Positions 33,570 to 50,137 are shown, counted from the stretch's first letter. The stretch is 64,000 nucleotides of DNA from Melittangium boletus DSM 14713 (GCF_002305855.1 NZ_CP022163.1:62292-126291), one strand, 5' to 3'. Numbers and translations are program-made. Notes: generated by a model not told the origin, from the letters alone.

Positions 33570-34304
33570 TCAGTCCAGTCCCACCTGGGCCATGAAGTCC
33601 ACGCTCTTGAGGCGGCGGCCGATGTGATGGGCGATGAAGACGTTGAGCAGCCCTCGGGCCCGGGCCCTCAACTCCGGAGGCAGCGGCGTGCGCTCGCCTT
33701 CCTGGAGGGCGCGCAGACCGGACAGCAGCTCCGAGGGAACGGCCACGGCATCCCGGGCCCGGAGCGCGCACGACTCGCACACGGCGCCGCCGTGGGCCTG
33801 GTCGAAGCGGGGGTGGGCCCCCAAGGCGCCACCGCACAGCGAACACGAGTCGAAGCGGGGCATGAGGCCCGCGTGCGCCAGCGCCGACAACTCGAAGGCC
33901 AGAAGCGACGTGGGACCCGCTTCCTTGGCCTCGAGCTTCTGGAGGTAGGACTCCAGCAACTCGAAGAGCTCCGGGTGGGGCTCGTGATCGCGCGTCAGCT
34001 CGCGGCACAGCTCCACCGCGTAGAGCGCCCGGGCGATGAGGGAGAGATCCGCGCGCGCGCCGTAGTAGCCCGCCACGATGTCGGCCGAGTCCAAACGCAC
34101 CGTGGAGCCGCGGGTCTCCACGAGCTGCACGCGCAGCCGCATGTAGGGCTCCAGCGCGCCGGCGAAGCGCCGCTTGCTCTTGCGGGCGCCCGCGGCGAAG
34201 GCCGTCAGCTTGCCGTGTTCGCGAGTGAGGAGCGTCACGAGCCGGTCGGACTCTCCGTAGTCGACGGTGGAGAGGACCAGGGCCTCGTCAGTGAAACGCT
34301 CCAT
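33570..34304 (-). CDS. recO: DNA repair protein RecO
   Basis: A 244-residue recombination mediator that, with RecR, loads RecA on SSB-coated single strands and anneals DNA. The N-terminal OB-fold begins ERFTDEALVLSTVDYGESDR, and LVTLLTREHGKLTAFAAGAR follows. The zinc-binding site Cys154, Cys157, Cys176, Cys179 (CSLCGG, CESC) is complete. It starts 9 bases after the stop of the HTH protein gene, itself close to tgl, so the three form one transcription unit. Size and motifs are typical. Confidence 0.95.
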   Translation of the reverse strand: MERFTDEALVLSTVDYGESDRLVTLLTREHGKLTAFAAGARKSKRRFAGALEPYMRLRVQLVETRGSTVRLDSADIVAGYYGARADLSLIARALYAVELCRELTRDHEPHPELFELLESYLQKLEAKEAGPTSLLAFELSALAHAGLMPRFDSCSLCGGALGAHPRFDQAHGGAVCESCALRARDAVAVPSELLSGLRALQEGERTPLPPELRARARGLLNVFIAHHIGRRLKSVDFMAQVGLD

Positions 34305-34313
34305 GGATGTTCT

Positions 34314-34706
34314 TCAACCCGGGAGGGGGGCGGGCATCTTCCCGTTCACGACCAGGGCCACGTACGCCCCCACGCCGAGCAGCACCAGCAGGAGCAGCAC
34401 CGCGAGCACCACCCAGGCGCGCCGACGCCGCTCGCGCTCCAGGGCCACGGGACTGAGCTCGGGGGTCGCCTTGCTCACCTCCTCGTAGCGCAACAAGGCG
34501 TCCTCGGGCGCGAGCCCGATGACCGTGGCGTAGGAGCGGATGTAGTTGACGACGAAGACGCGTGTGGGCAGCCGCTCCACCTGGCCCTCCTCGAGGGCGG
34601 CGATGAGGCTCGGGGAAATCTTCGTCACCCGCGACACTTCGTCGCGGGACATGCCGCGCAGCTCACGCTGCTGGGACAGGTATTTGCCAAATTCGACGTG
34701 GTCCAC
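34314..34706 (-). CDS. RodZ-like helix-turn-helix membrane protein, short form
   Basis: A 130-residue protein with an N-terminal HTH of the RodZ type (FGKYLSQQRELRGMSRDEVS, then ERLPTRVFVVNYIRSYA) at about residues 5-70, a basic juxtamembrane segment (ERERRRRAW) and one membrane span at about 97-120. RodZ anchors MreB to the membrane and supports rod shape. The periplasmic domain of RodZ is missing, so it is a truncated form or a regulator of other function. It sits between tgl (18-base gap) and recO (9-base gap). Confidence 0.8.
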   Translation of the reverse strand: MDHVEFGKYLSQQRELRGMSRDEVSRVTKISPSLIAALEEGQVERLPTRVFVVNYIRSYATVIGLAPEDALLRYEEVSKATPELSPVALERERRRRAWVVLAVLLLLVLLGVGAYVALVVNGKMPAPLPG

Positions 34707-34724
34707 GGGGAGGGCACCCTCTGA

Positions 34725-35474
34725 TTACAAAGCCTCGAGCAACCGGTGGCAGTCTTCCTTGAGGACGGCGTGCGTCGCCTTTTCCTCACAGGTGGTGAAG
34801 CTCTTGCGCGCCTCCTCCACCTTGCCTTGCTTCACCTGGCAGGCGCCCTCGCGCAGGTAGGCATCCGCCACGTCCGGACAGGCCTCACGATAGCGGGTCA
34901 GGTAGCGACATGCCTCGGAAACCTTGCCCGTTTCCTCGAAGATGGTTCCCAGGTTGCGGTAGCCCAGGCAGAAGTTGGGGTTCGTCGTCACCGCGGCCTT
35001 GATGTTCTGCACTCCAAGTTCCGTGTCGCCCTTCTTGTACAGCGCCCAACCCAGGTTGCCCTGGGCGATGTAGGGCGTGGGGTAGAGCATGTCGTTGAGG
35101 GCTTCTCCGTACAGCTGGATGGCCTCGTCGTAGCGCGCCTGGGACAGGTACACGTTGGCCAGGTTCGTCTTGGCCTCGGAGAAGGTCGGCCGGAGCTCCA
35201 GGGCCTTCTGGTAGTGCGGGATGGCCTCATCCGGCCGGTTGAAGGCCAGGTGCAGGAGGATGGCGATGACGTTGTGCGCCTCCGGGTAGTCCGGATTCAT
35301 CTCCAGTGCCTTCTGGAGCTCCTTGTAGGCATCCATCGAGTGGCCCAGCTTCTGGGCCTGCAGGGCCAGCTCGTAGTGGATCTCGGCGCTCTGGCGCTCC
35401 TTCTCGGTGGGCACGTGCTTGCAGCCCACCAGCAGGAGCGCGAGGAGCCAGGCGGTGGATGAACGACGGAGCAT
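34725..35474 (-). CDS. tgl: Tgl/PilF-type TPR lipoprotein, pilotin of the PilQ secretin
   Basis: A 249-residue outer-membrane lipoprotein: MLRRSSTAWLLALLLVGC with lipobox LVGC (Cys18), followed by about six tetratricopeptide repeats, for example AHNVIAILLHLAFNRPDEAI, AKTNLANVYLSQARYDEAI and GYRNLGTIFEETGKVSEA. Tgl of M. xanthus has this layout; it is needed for assembly of PilQ rings and thus for type IV pili and S-motility, and can be transferred between cells. Start at 35474 is chosen for the signal peptide; the GTG at 35492 has no Shine-Dalgarno either. Name rests on layout, size and position. PilW/PilF of other bacteria are homologues. Confidence 0.8.
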   Translation of the reverse strand: MLRRSSTAWLLALLLVGCKHVPTEKERQSAEIHYELALQAQKLGHSMDAYKELQKALEMNPDYPEAHNVIAILLHLAFNRPDEAIPHYQKALELRPTFSEAKTNLANVYLSQARYDEAIQLYGEALNDMLYPTPYIAQGNLGWALYKKGDTELGVQNIKAAVTTNPNFCLGYRNLGTIFEETGKVSEACRYLTRYREACPDVADAYLREGACQVKQGKVEEARKSFTTCEEKATHAVLKEDCHRLLEAL

Positions 35475-35502
35475 GGAGGGGGATCTCGTCACGGTTGGGA
35501 GT

Positions 35503-35970
35503 TCAGAAGGAAGCCAGCAGCCGGCCCAGGTTCGTCGAGGCCGTCCGCTTCCCCTCGGCCCGGCTCTTCGCGGCGCCCGGCGCCAGCTTGGGGTCCTTGT
35601 AGAAGAGGGGCAAGGTCTTCAACAGCTCATCCTGTTGGTCCACGGGCAGCCCGTGGAAGTTCGTGTTGTCCATCATGAAGCCCATGGACTCCACGAAGGC
35701 GAGCGCCTCGGCCTCGTCGTGCTGGTAGTCCTCGGTGCTCGTGCCACGCCGGCCCGGCACGTAGACGGCACAATCCTGGGCCTCGGAGAGGAACAGGTAG
35801 ATGAAGACGGCGAAGCCCCCCGCGCCACGCAGCCCCAGCACGAACGCCTGCGCGGGCCCCGCTGGCTTGGAGGGAATGGCCAGATGGGGCGAGTTGATGG
35901 ACTGGTGCAACACCAGCACCTGCTCCCGGCTCGCCGGCAGACCTCGGAACCTCTCGTCGATGAAGAACAC
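35503..35970 (-). CDS. Uncharacterised protein upstream of tgl
   Basis: A 155-residue protein from a GTG at 35970, preceded by GGGGATGG. It is probably cytoplasmic, with a buried hydrophobic stretch LGLRGAGGFAVFIYLFLSE and the phrases NTNFHGLPVDQQDELLKTLP and ESMGFMMDN. It has no recognised family motif. It lies 28 bases before tgl and 20 after the preceding gene, so it belongs to the same transcription unit. The frame continues upstream with a non-conserved composition, which I take as shadow of the neighbouring genes. Co-occurrence with tgl in other myxobacteria would support a link with pili. Confidence 0.6.
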   Translation of the reverse strand: MFFIDERFRGLPASREQVLVLHQSINSPHLAIPSKPAGPAQAFVLGLRGAGGFAVFIYLFLSEAQDCAVYVPGRRGTSTEDYQHDEAEALAFVESMGFMMDNTNFHGLPVDQQDELLKTLPLFYKDPKLAPGAAKSRAEGKRTASTNLGRLLASF

Positions 35971-35990
35971 GTTGGGCGGCCATCCCCACG

Positions 35991-36656
35991 CTAGCGCGTG
36001 ATGAGGGAAAACTCCTCGGACACGTCCTCCGCCTCCGCCGAGGAGCGCTGGAAGCGGATGAGCGGACTGTCGATCATCACCTTGCCGCCGCCCTCGTTGC
36101 CCTCGCCGATGATGACCTTGAACACGTGCTGGGCAGATTCGCTCCGTCGCGGCGGGGACGCCACTTTGTGCGCCATGAACAGCAGGGTGTTCTTTCCCGG
36201 CTTGAGGTAGCGCGTGAGCTCGGTGATGACCTGCTCCTCGCCGTTGCGCAGCTTGCGCACCCAGACGGAGTTGATGAACAGGTCGATGTCGAACCCCGAC
36301 ATCCCCGTCACGGACTGCTCGGTCACCAGCCAATAGCGCTTCGTGAGACGGGCCGACGCCGAGTCCACTGGCGCGGGCGCGGGCGGGGGGGTCGCCACCG
36401 GAGCGGGCGTGGGAGGCGCGGGGGGCGTGGCGGGAACCACCGGAGCCGGGGCGGGCGCGGAGGCAGGCGCCATCTTGACGGAGTAGCCCGGGGCCTGGAT
36501 GTGGACGTTGCCCTGCTCGTCGATGCGGACGGAGGAGACCTTCTCGAAGGTCTGGTTCGTCAAGCCATCGATGCGCACTCCGTTGAGGAACACCGAGGCG
36601 GCGGCCGTGACCGGCAGCAGGGCCAGGAAAACGAGAACGGAGATGACGCGGCGCAT
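35991..36656 (-). CDS. Secreted protein with Pro/Ala linker
   Basis: A 221-residue exported protein. ATG 36656 has GGAGGAG upstream and opens a signal peptide (MRRVISVLVFLALLPVTAAA). The N-terminal part SVFLNGVRIDGLTNQTFEKV resembles a small beta domain; a Pro/Ala-rich linker of about 45 residues (about 75-118) follows; the C-terminal domain (about 122-221) is beta-rich with DIDLFINSVWVRKLRNGEEQ and the tail SAEAEDVSEEFSLITR. It is upstream of the tgl unit at 20 bases from the next gene. Periplasmic or surface role is inferred from the signal; no family recognised. Confidence 0.65.
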   Translation of the reverse strand: MRRVISVLVFLALLPVTAAASVFLNGVRIDGLTNQTFEKVSSVRIDEQGNVHIQAPGYSVKMAPASAPAPAPVVPATPPAPPTPAPVATPPPAPAPVDSASARLTKRYWLVTEQSVTGMSGFDIDLFINSVWVRKLRNGEEQVITELTRYLKPGKNTLLFMAHKVASPPRRSESAQHVFKVIIGEGNEGGGKVMIDSPLIRFQRSSAEAEDVSEEFSLITR

Positions 36657-36763
36657 GGGGGGCGGACTCCTCCAGGATACGAGCGATAGCGCACCCGCCC
36701 GGAGCGGACAAGCGCGCCGCTCCTGACTCCTGAGCGCTCCGGGAAAATCCCGGCGCCCTCGGC

Positions 36764-37510
36764 TCAGGGCGTCTTTTCCTCGGGCGCGCCCTCCACCAGA
36801 CCCTCGCGCTGCGCCAGGGCCCAATCACCACCCAATCCCTCGCCCTCCCGGAAGCGTTTGAAGTCCCGCCGCACCAGGCGCGGGTAGCGGCGGAACGTGT
36901 CCAGCTCGCCCGCCTTCTTCGCCTGCCAGATGCGCGTGGGGCCGGCGTTGTAGGCCATGAGCGCCAGATCCAGGTCCCCGAAGCGCTCATTGAGCGCACG
37001 CAGATACCGGATGCCCAGACGCACCCCCAACGCGGGATCCGCGGCCACTTCCTCGCGGGACAGGCGCAGGCCTTCCTTCTCCGCGAGGAAGTGAAGCGTG
37101 CTGGGCTTGATCTGCATCAGACCCCGCGCGCCCTTCTCGGAGATGGCCTCTTCCGCGAAGTCCGACTCCACGTCGATGAGCGCGAGGATGAGCAGGGGAT
37201 CATATCCCGCCCGTCCCGCCTCCTCGGCGATGGCCTGGACGATCTGCCGCCGCAGCGTGAGACCCAATTCCGGAGCCCGCTTGGCCAGCACCGCGTCGAT
37301 GAGCGTCGCGTCGGGAGACGCCTCCTCGAAACGGGATGGCTCGGCGAGCCGCGGAAGCTCCGGCGGCGCGAAGAGCGGCACGGCCCGGGCGGACAACACC
37401 AGGGCCACGCCCGCGACCAAAGGCAACTTTCCGCATCCCGCACCCAGAGCGTGCAGGAGCCGGAACAACCCCTCCCCCCTTCGCCTGGGGACAGAGGGGA
37501 TGGGGCTCAC
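36764..37510 (-). CDS. Lytic transglycosylase (SLT domain)
   Basis: A 248-residue peptidoglycan-cleaving enzyme. The SLT fold spans about residues 100-225 with catalytic Glu115 (ALIDVESDF), GARGLMQIKP (GLMQ at 130-133) and ALMAYNAGPTRIW; these match the family 1 transglycosylases. The first 45 residues hold one hydrophobic segment (LVAGVALVLSARAVPLF), so it is probably anchored or exported. The start is GTG at 37510, overlapping the stop of the phasin-like gene by four bases, implying coupled translation. Nothing about this pairing is explained by known biology. Confidence 0.88.
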   Translation of the reverse strand: MSPIPSVPRRRGEGLFRLLHALGAGCGKLPLVAGVALVLSARAVPLFAPPELPRLAEPSRFEEASPDATLIDAVLAKRAPELGLTLRRQIVQAIAEEAGRAGYDPLLILALIDVESDFAEEAISEKGARGLMQIKPSTLHFLAEKEGLRLSREEVAADPALGVRLGIRYLRALNERFGDLDLALMAYNAGPTRIWQAKKAGELDTFRRYPRLVRRDFKRFREGEGLGGDWALAQREGLVEGAPEEKTP

Positions 37511-37851
37511 TTCCGCTGCCCCATCGCGTCGATCCGCTCGGCCAGCCGGAGCAGCCGGGTCTCGATGTCCTGCATCTCATCGCGGCGCGGAATCTTGAAG
37601 TGGATCAGCGCGCGCCGGACCCCCTCCTCCACGTTGTGCTCCAGATCCTTGCGGTGTCCCGTCAACCGGTCCGTCAATAGACGGCCCTGGCGGACCACCT
37701 CGTCCTGGCTCCAGCCGGCCAGATCGGCCACGCGCTGGGCACATCGGGTCGCCTCGTCCTCGGCGGTAGATACGGCCAGCAAGGCCTGGCTCCAGACCCG
37801 CTCGAAGGTCTCCGACAGGGGATGCTTCTGCGAGATCTCCGACTTGTCCAT
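37507..37851 (-). CDS. Phasin-like small helical protein
   Basis: A 114-residue protein from ATG 37851 (MDKSEISQ). It is helical throughout; the C-terminal part EEGVRRALIHFKIPRRDEM followed by IETRLLRLAERIDAM matches the pattern of phasin/PhaF-like proteins, where a short basic break is followed by a leucine-zipper-like helix. Phasins coat polyhydroxyalkanoate granules, but many such domains have other partners. The only neighbour is the transglycosylase. Upstream is an AT-rich gap with a candidate promoter. Family assignment is tentative. Confidence 0.55.
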   Translation of the reverse strand: MDKSEISQKHPLSETFERVWSQALLAVSTAEDEATRCAQRVADLAGWSQDEVVRQGRLLTDRLTGHRKDLEHNVEEGVRRALIHFKIPRRDEMQDIETRLLRLAERIDAMGQRK

Positions 37852-38025
37852 GGGGTGTCTCCAGCATGGCCATCCCAGCCCAAGGCCAGGACGGCGGGGG
37901 TAAGGGACGATCGGGGCTAACATGCCCACGATCGGAAGAAACGCCGCCCACGCTCGCCCACCTGCTCCCGGCGCTCACTGCTGGATGTTCGCCCGGGCCC
38001 CCCAGGTCGAGCTCCACGGTTATTT

Positions 38026-38054
38026 TACGTAGTTCAGCAGGTATCAGCAGTCAA
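38026..38054 (-). promoter_or_regulatory. Candidate promoter of the phasin-like/transglycosylase unit
   Basis: Reading the minus strand, TTGACT (38049-38054) is followed after 17 bases by TACGTA (38026-38031), inside an AT-rich island that contrasts with the surrounding GC-rich DNA. The -10 match is poor. It lies about 170 bases upstream of the start at 37851 and just downstream of the rpoC terminator, where a promoter is needed. Confidence 0.35.
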
Positions 38055-38073
38055 GTAGTAAAATCCCCGGAAC

Positions 38074-38115
38074 ACATAAGAAAAGCCGCCACCCCCGGAA
38101 AGGGAGTGACGGCTT
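38074..38115 (-). terminator. Intrinsic terminator of the rpoBC operon
   Basis: On the minus strand AAGCCGTCAC (38106-38115) pairs with GTGGCGGCTT (38083-38092), one wobble pair, loop of 13 bases, followed by TTTTCTT. It begins 35 bases after the rpoC stop and should end the long ribosomal-protein and RNA-polymerase transcript. Confidence 0.8.
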
Positions 38116-38149
38116 GTGCACGACTCAACCCAACCGCTCGGGGTGACGA

Positions 38150-42367
<4,218 letters not shown>

Positions 42368-42429
42368 GTTGCCTCCGAACGTCTTTTGAGCGCTTGAGCG
42401 CTAATTCGTTTCGCCTACCCGCCAGCGCC

Positions 42430-42450
42430 CGCCCGCTCAGGGAGCGGGCG
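42430..42450 (-). other. Hairpin between rpoB and rpoC
   Basis: CGCCCGCT (42430-42437) and AGCGGGCG (42443-42450) form a perfect 8-bp stem with 5-base loop. No T-run follows, so it is not a terminator; a processing or stability element is possible. Confidence 0.4.
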
Positions 42451-42471
42451 CCGGGGGGAAGGCACGCTGAC

Positions 42472-46701
<4,230 letters not shown>

Positions 46702-46779
46702 TCAAACTCCGGGGCGAGCAAGCTCGGGCGGGACGAGCTCGGATAACGCGCAGCGGCAGCGGGAAATTTAGAGATACGG

Positions 46780-46818
46780 AAAGGGCAAAGCCGGCGCACC
46801 CTTTCTGGGCACGCCGGC
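46780..46818 (-). terminator. Attenuator hairpin between rplL and rpoB
   Basis: On the minus strand GCCGGCGTGCCC (46807-46818) pairs with GGGTGCGCCGGC (46790-46801) over 12 bp, two of them G-U, followed by TTTGCCCTTT. It lies between the rplL stop and the rpoB start. E. coli has a partial terminator in the same place that sets the ratio of ribosomal proteins to polymerase; the same role is inferred. Confidence 0.75.
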
Positions 46819-46881
46819 CTGCTCAACCGGGCAGGAGGCGCCGGGAATTTCCCGAAACCCGGCACCTACCCAAAGACGCGA

Positions 46882-47259
46882 CTACTTGATCTCGACAGTG
46901 GCGCCAGCGGCAACGAGCTGGTCCTTGATCTTCTTGGCGTCGTCCTTGTTGACGCCCTCCTTCACCGGCTTGGGAGCGCCCTCGACCAGGTCCTTGGCCT
47001 CCTTCAGGCCCAGGCCGGTGATCGCGCGGATCTCCTTGATGACGTTGATCTTGTTCGCCCCGGCGTTGGCCAGGATGACGTTGAACTCCGTCTTCTCCTC
47101 GACCGGAGCGGCGGCGGCGCCACCAGCGGCCGGGCCAGCGGCCACGGCGACGGCGGCGGCGGAGACGCCCCACTTGGTCTCGAGCTGCTTCACCAGCTCG
47201 GCGGCCTCCATGACCGTCAGGGTGGAGAGCTGCTCAACAATCGCGTTCAGGTCAGCCAT
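46882..47259 (-). CDS. rplL: 50S ribosomal protein L7/L12
   Basis: A 125-residue acidic stalk protein, present as dimers on L10, recruiting translation factors. The N-terminal dimerisation helix ([20 protein letters not shown]), the Ala-rich hinge and the conserved C-terminal domain [40 protein letters not shown] are all seen. It lies 90 bases downstream of rplJ and is followed by the attenuator before rpoB. Confidence 0.98.
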   Translation of the reverse strand: MADLNAIVEQLSTLTVMEAAELVKQLETKWGVSAAAVAVAAGPAAGGAAAAPVEEKTEFNVILANAGANKINVIKEIRAITGLGLKEAKDLVEGAPKPVKEGVNKDDAKKIKDQLVAAGATVEIK

Positions 47260-47349
47260 TTCGATGTCCTTCTTTCAACTTGTAACGGTCCGTCTTCCCT
47301 CTGGAAGGCAAGAACCGGGGGTTGCGGTGGGTTTTGCTTCTGGGGACGA

Positions 47350-47871
47350 TTACTTGGGCTGCTGCTGGTCCACATTCGCCTGGAGCACGCGGGCCAGCTG
47401 GGAGCCGGGGGCCGCGATGGTGCGAACGAGCTTGCCGGCGGGCTGGTTGAGCATGCCGAGCAGCTGAGCGCGCAGTTCGGGCAGACCGGGCATCTTCGCC
47501 AGGGCCTTCACGCCCTCGGAGTCAACGCGACGGCCCTGCACGGAGGCGCTACGGACCTTGATGGTCTCCAGGTCCTTGATGAAGTCCACGAGGATCTTCG
47601 CCGGAGCCACGACGTCGTCGTAGCTGATGGCGATGGCCACGGGGCCCACGAAGTCGTCGGCGATCGCCTCCACGGGGGTCCCCTTGGCGGCGCGCTTGGC
47701 CAGCGTGTTCTTCAGAACCTTGTAGTCCACCTTGCCGTCGCGGAACTTCTTGCGCAGCTTGGTGACCGTCTCCACGTTCAGCTTGGAAAACTCAGCGACG
47801 ATCGCGGTCTGAGCCCGCGAAAACTTCTCGTTGAGTTCCTTGATGAGTTCTTCCTTCTCGCTCTTGATCAC
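47350..47871 (-). CDS. rplJ: 50S ribosomal protein L10
   Basis: A 173-residue stalk base protein that binds 23S rRNA and carries L7/L12 dimers; in many bacteria L10 with L12 also binds its own leader to repress translation. Family features: EKEELIKELNEKFSRAQTAI, KVDYKVLKNTLAKRAAKGT and the C-terminal L12-binding helix. The start is GTG at 47871 with GGAGGTGA upstream. The 417-base gap upstream contains the promoter and leader described separately. Confidence 0.97.
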   Translation of the reverse strand: MIKSEKEELIKELNEKFSRAQTAIVAEFSKLNVETVTKLRKKFRDGKVDYKVLKNTLAKRAAKGTPVEAIADDFVGPVAIAISYDDVVAPAKILVDFIKDLETIKVRSASVQGRRVDSEGVKALAKMPGLPELRAQLLGMLNQPAGKLVRTIAAPGSQLARVLQANVDQQQPK

Positions 47872-48152
47872 TTGGTTTCACCTCCTCACGACGCCCACCC
47901 GAAGGCGGGCTGGATTACCTGGGCCACCAAGGTGGCAGAGCGAGAGGAGCCTCGAGAGGCACCACACCGCACCTCCAGTCTCGGCAGGGCAGCTCCGAAC
48001 GAGCCGTTTGAACCCAGGGTGTTCCTCCAGCCTCCGACCGGTTGCCCGGTTGCCAACGGAGGGCGGGAGCCCCACTCCGGATCCCTGCTGTCTGGGACCA
48101 GGGATGTCTGAAGCGCCGTGTCTCATCGACGTGGCGCTTCAATTGCAAAAGC
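47872..48152 (-). promoter_or_regulatory. Structured rplJ leader, probable L10-L12 autoregulation site
   Basis: About 280 bases of untranslated leader. In order on the minus strand: hairpin GAAGCGCC/GGCGCTTC (48133-48140 with 48110-48117) with an inner GTC/GAC stem; hairpin ATCCCTG/CAGGGAT (48081-48105); the element CCGAGACTGGAGGTGCGG (47967-47984), which resembles the conserved L10-binding bulge of L10 leaders; and a TTCG-loop hairpin GCCCGCC/GGTGGGC (47893-47910) just before the ribosome site. A role in repression by L10-L12 is inferred from position and the element. Confidence 0.6.
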
Positions 48153-48158
48153 CGGGGC

Positions 48159-48187
48159 GCTATACCCGCGGCTTCGCCAAACGTCCA
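48159..48187 (-). promoter_or_regulatory. Promoter of rplJL-rpoBC
   Basis: On the minus strand TGGACG (48182-48187, -35) is separated by 17 bases from TATAGC (48159-48164, -10), followed by a GC-rich discriminator, as in promoters under growth-rate or stringent control. The transcript would start near 48152. The -10 region also overlaps a potential stem (AAGCCG/CGGCTT, 48149-48174), which could instead be read as a terminator; I prefer the promoter because of the exact spacing. Confidence 0.5.
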
Positions 48188-48220
48188 GCGAATTTTGTTG
48201 TAAGGGTGTCAGATGGACAA

Positions 48221-48254
48221 CGGGGCGGGCCCCGAACAGGAAGGCCGCGCCCCG
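48221..48254 (-). terminator. Hairpin after rplA
   Basis: CGGGGCG (48248-48254, minus strand) and GGCC pair with GGCC and CGCCCCG (48221-48231) over 11 bp with a one-base bulge, about 35 bases after the rplA stop. T-run is poor (TTGTCC). Likely partial terminator of the nusG-rplKA transcript ahead of the rplJ promoter. Confidence 0.4.
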
Positions 48255-48288
48255 GTGTGTACGACATGCTCCTCTACCCCAGCCGCGA

Positions 48289-49002
48289 CTAGCGGTGACG
48301 GGCGAGGATCTCGGTGGTGTCGATCTTGATGCCCGGGCTCATGGTCGCGGAGATGGCGATGCCCTTGAGATACACACCCTTGGCGGTGGCCGGCTTGAGC
48401 TTCATGACCAGGTCCACCAGGGCGTTGAAGTTCTCCTGGAGCTTCTCCGGGGCGAAGGAGGCCTTGCCGAGCTTGGCGTGCACGATACCCGCCTTCTCCG
48501 CGCGGAACTCCACCTTACCACCCTTGGCGTCCCGGACGGCCTTGGCCACGTCCATGGTCACCGTGCCCACCTTGGGGTTGGGCATGAGGCCACGAGGACC
48601 CAGCACCTTACCGAGGCGACCGACCACACCCATCATGTCCGGAGTGGCGATGACGGTGTCGAAATCGAGGAAGCCACCCTCGATGCGCTTGGCCAGGTCA
48701 TCCCCGCCCACGACATCGGCGCCGGCGCTCTCGGCGTCCGTGGCGCGCTCGCCCTTGGCGAACACGGCGACGCGCACGGTGGCGCCGGTACCGTGGGGGA
48801 GAACCACGGCGCCACGGACCATCTGATCCGCGTGCTTCGGGTCCACGCCCAGGTTGAGCGCGACCTCGACGGTCTGATCGAACTTGGTGCCGCGGAGGCC
48901 CGCGGTCTGCTTGAGGGCCTGGAAGCCCTCGGCGACAGTGTAACGCTTGTTGCGGTCCACCTTCTCGGCGGCAGCGCGGAACTTCTTACCGGTCTGAGGC
49001 AT
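48289..49002 (-). CDS. rplA: 50S ribosomal protein L1
   Basis: A 237-residue protein of the L1 stalk that assists release of deacylated tRNA and may repress its own operon. Signature segments are [39 protein letters not shown] and [19 protein letters not shown]. It follows rplK after 43 bases. The usual order rplK-rplA-rplJ-rplL is kept. Confidence 0.98.
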   Translation of the reverse strand: MPQTGKKFRAAAEKVDRNKRYTVAEGFQALKQTAGLRGTKFDQTVEVALNLGVDPKHADQMVRGAVVLPHGTGATVRVAVFAKGERATDAESAGADVVGGDDLAKRIEGGFLDFDTVIATPDMMGVVGRLGKVLGPRGLMPNPKVGTVTMDVAKAVRDAKGGKVEFRAEKAGIVHAKLGKASFAPEKLQENFNALVDLVMKLKPATAKGVYLKGIAISATMSPGIKIDTTEILARHR

Positions 49003-49045
49003 TGGGAAAATCCTCTTCTATGCGAAGGAGTGAGAGTGGAAGGAG

Positions 49046-49489
49046 CTAGACGACTTCGATGCCCATGGAGCGCGCGGTGCCAGCGATGGTGCGCTTGGCG
49101 GCCTCCAGCGAGCCAGCCGTGGTGTCGTCGATCTTCTTCTTGGCGATCTCCTCGAGCTGCTTCTGGGTGATCTGCCCCACCTTCTCCTTGCCCGGCTTCT
49201 TGGCGCCCGAGCCCTTCTTCTTCTCGGTGTGCAGGCCCGCCGCCTTCTTGATGAGGACGGCCGCGGGGGGCGTCTTCAGGATGAAGGTGAAAGAGCGATC
49301 CTGGTACACGGTGATGATGACCGGGATGATGAGGCCTTCCTTGGCCTCCGCCTGGGTCTTGGCGTTGAACTGCTTGCAGAACTCCATGATGTTCACGCCC
49401 TGCTGACCGAGCGCGGGGCCGATCGGGGGAGCGGGATTCGCCTTGCCGGCGGGAATCTGCAGCTTGACCTGTCCTGTGACCTTCTTCAT
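49046..49489 (-). CDS. rplK: 50S ribosomal protein L11
   Basis: A 147-residue protein at the GTPase-associated centre, needed for stringent RelA activation and for thiostrepton action. It begins [20 protein letters not shown], then [20 protein letters not shown], the hallmark N-domain, and the C-domain binding 23S rRNA with [20 protein letters not shown]. The Pro residues typical of the thiostrepton-binding N-domain are present. It lies 105 bases after nusG. Confidence 0.98.
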   Translation of the reverse strand: MKKVTGQVKLQIPAGKANPAPPIGPALGQQGVNIMEFCKQFNAKTQAEAKEGLIIPVIITVYQDRSFTFILKTPPAAVLIKKAAGLHTEKKKGSGAKKPGKEKVGQITQKQLEEIAKKKIDDTTAGSLEAAKRTIAGTARSMGIEVV

Positions 49490-49594
49490 CGGCTGACGAC
49501 TGCCTTTCGAATCGGTGGTTATGGCGGACCGCTTGACGGAGCGAGCCTCCCACCCTGGGTATCCCCAGCGCGCGCGAGCGGCTGAGGAAGACTG

Positions 49595-50137
49595 CTAGCC
49601 GGTGGTCTTCTCCACCTGCATGAAATCGAGTTCCACCGGCGTGGCGCGGCCGAAGATGCTGACCAGCACCTTCACGCGACCCTTTTCCGCGTTGACCTCT
49701 TCCACGGTGCCGTTGAAGTTGGCGAACGGTCCGTCGATGACCCGAACGGTGTCGCCATCGGAGAACTGCACCTTGGGCTTGGGCTTGAGCGTGCCCTCGG
49801 AGATCTGCGAGGTGAGCCGGGCCACCTCCGCATCCGAGATGGGCGTGGGCTGCTCGTTCTGGGCTGCGCCCGGAAAACCGGTGATCTTCGGCGTGTTCTT
49901 CACCAGGTGCCAGGAGCGATCATTCAGCTCCATCTGCACGAAGATGTAGCCCGGGAAGAACTTACGACGAGAGGTCTTCTTCTCCCCCTTCACCATCTCG
50001 ACAACCTGCTCCATGGGGATCAGGATCTCGCCAAACAGATCCTGCAGGTTCTCGAGACGAATCCGCTCCTCCAGGCTCTTCTTCGCCTGGTTCTCGAAGT
50101 TCGAGTAGGTGTGGACCACGTACCATTTCATCGCCAT
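49595..50137 (-). CDS. nusG: Transcription termination/antitermination protein NusG
   Basis: A 180-residue elongation factor that binds the polymerase clamp and couples to ribosomes or Rho. The NGN domain starts [20 protein letters not shown]; the KOW domain is [20 protein letters not shown] followed by [18 protein letters not shown]. The start is the ATG at 50137 sharing one base with the secE stop (TAATG) and having GGGGGAAG upstream; the earlier frame start has no support. Translational coupling with secE is the rule in this operon. Confidence 0.97.
   Translation of the reverse strand: MAMKWYVVHTYSNFENQAKKSLEERIRLENLQDLFGEILIPMEQVVEMVKGEKKTSRRKFFPGYIFVQMELNDRSWHLVKNTPKITGFPGAAQNEQPTPISDAEVARLTSQISEGTLKPKPKVQFSDGDTVRVIDGPFANFNGTVEEVNAEKGRVKVLVSIFGRATPVELDFMQVEKTTG

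Noticed and set aside
35971..36999. Upstream extension of the gene at 35503-35970
   Set aside because: It runs opposite in frame to the secreted-protein and transglycosylase genes and has random-looking composition.
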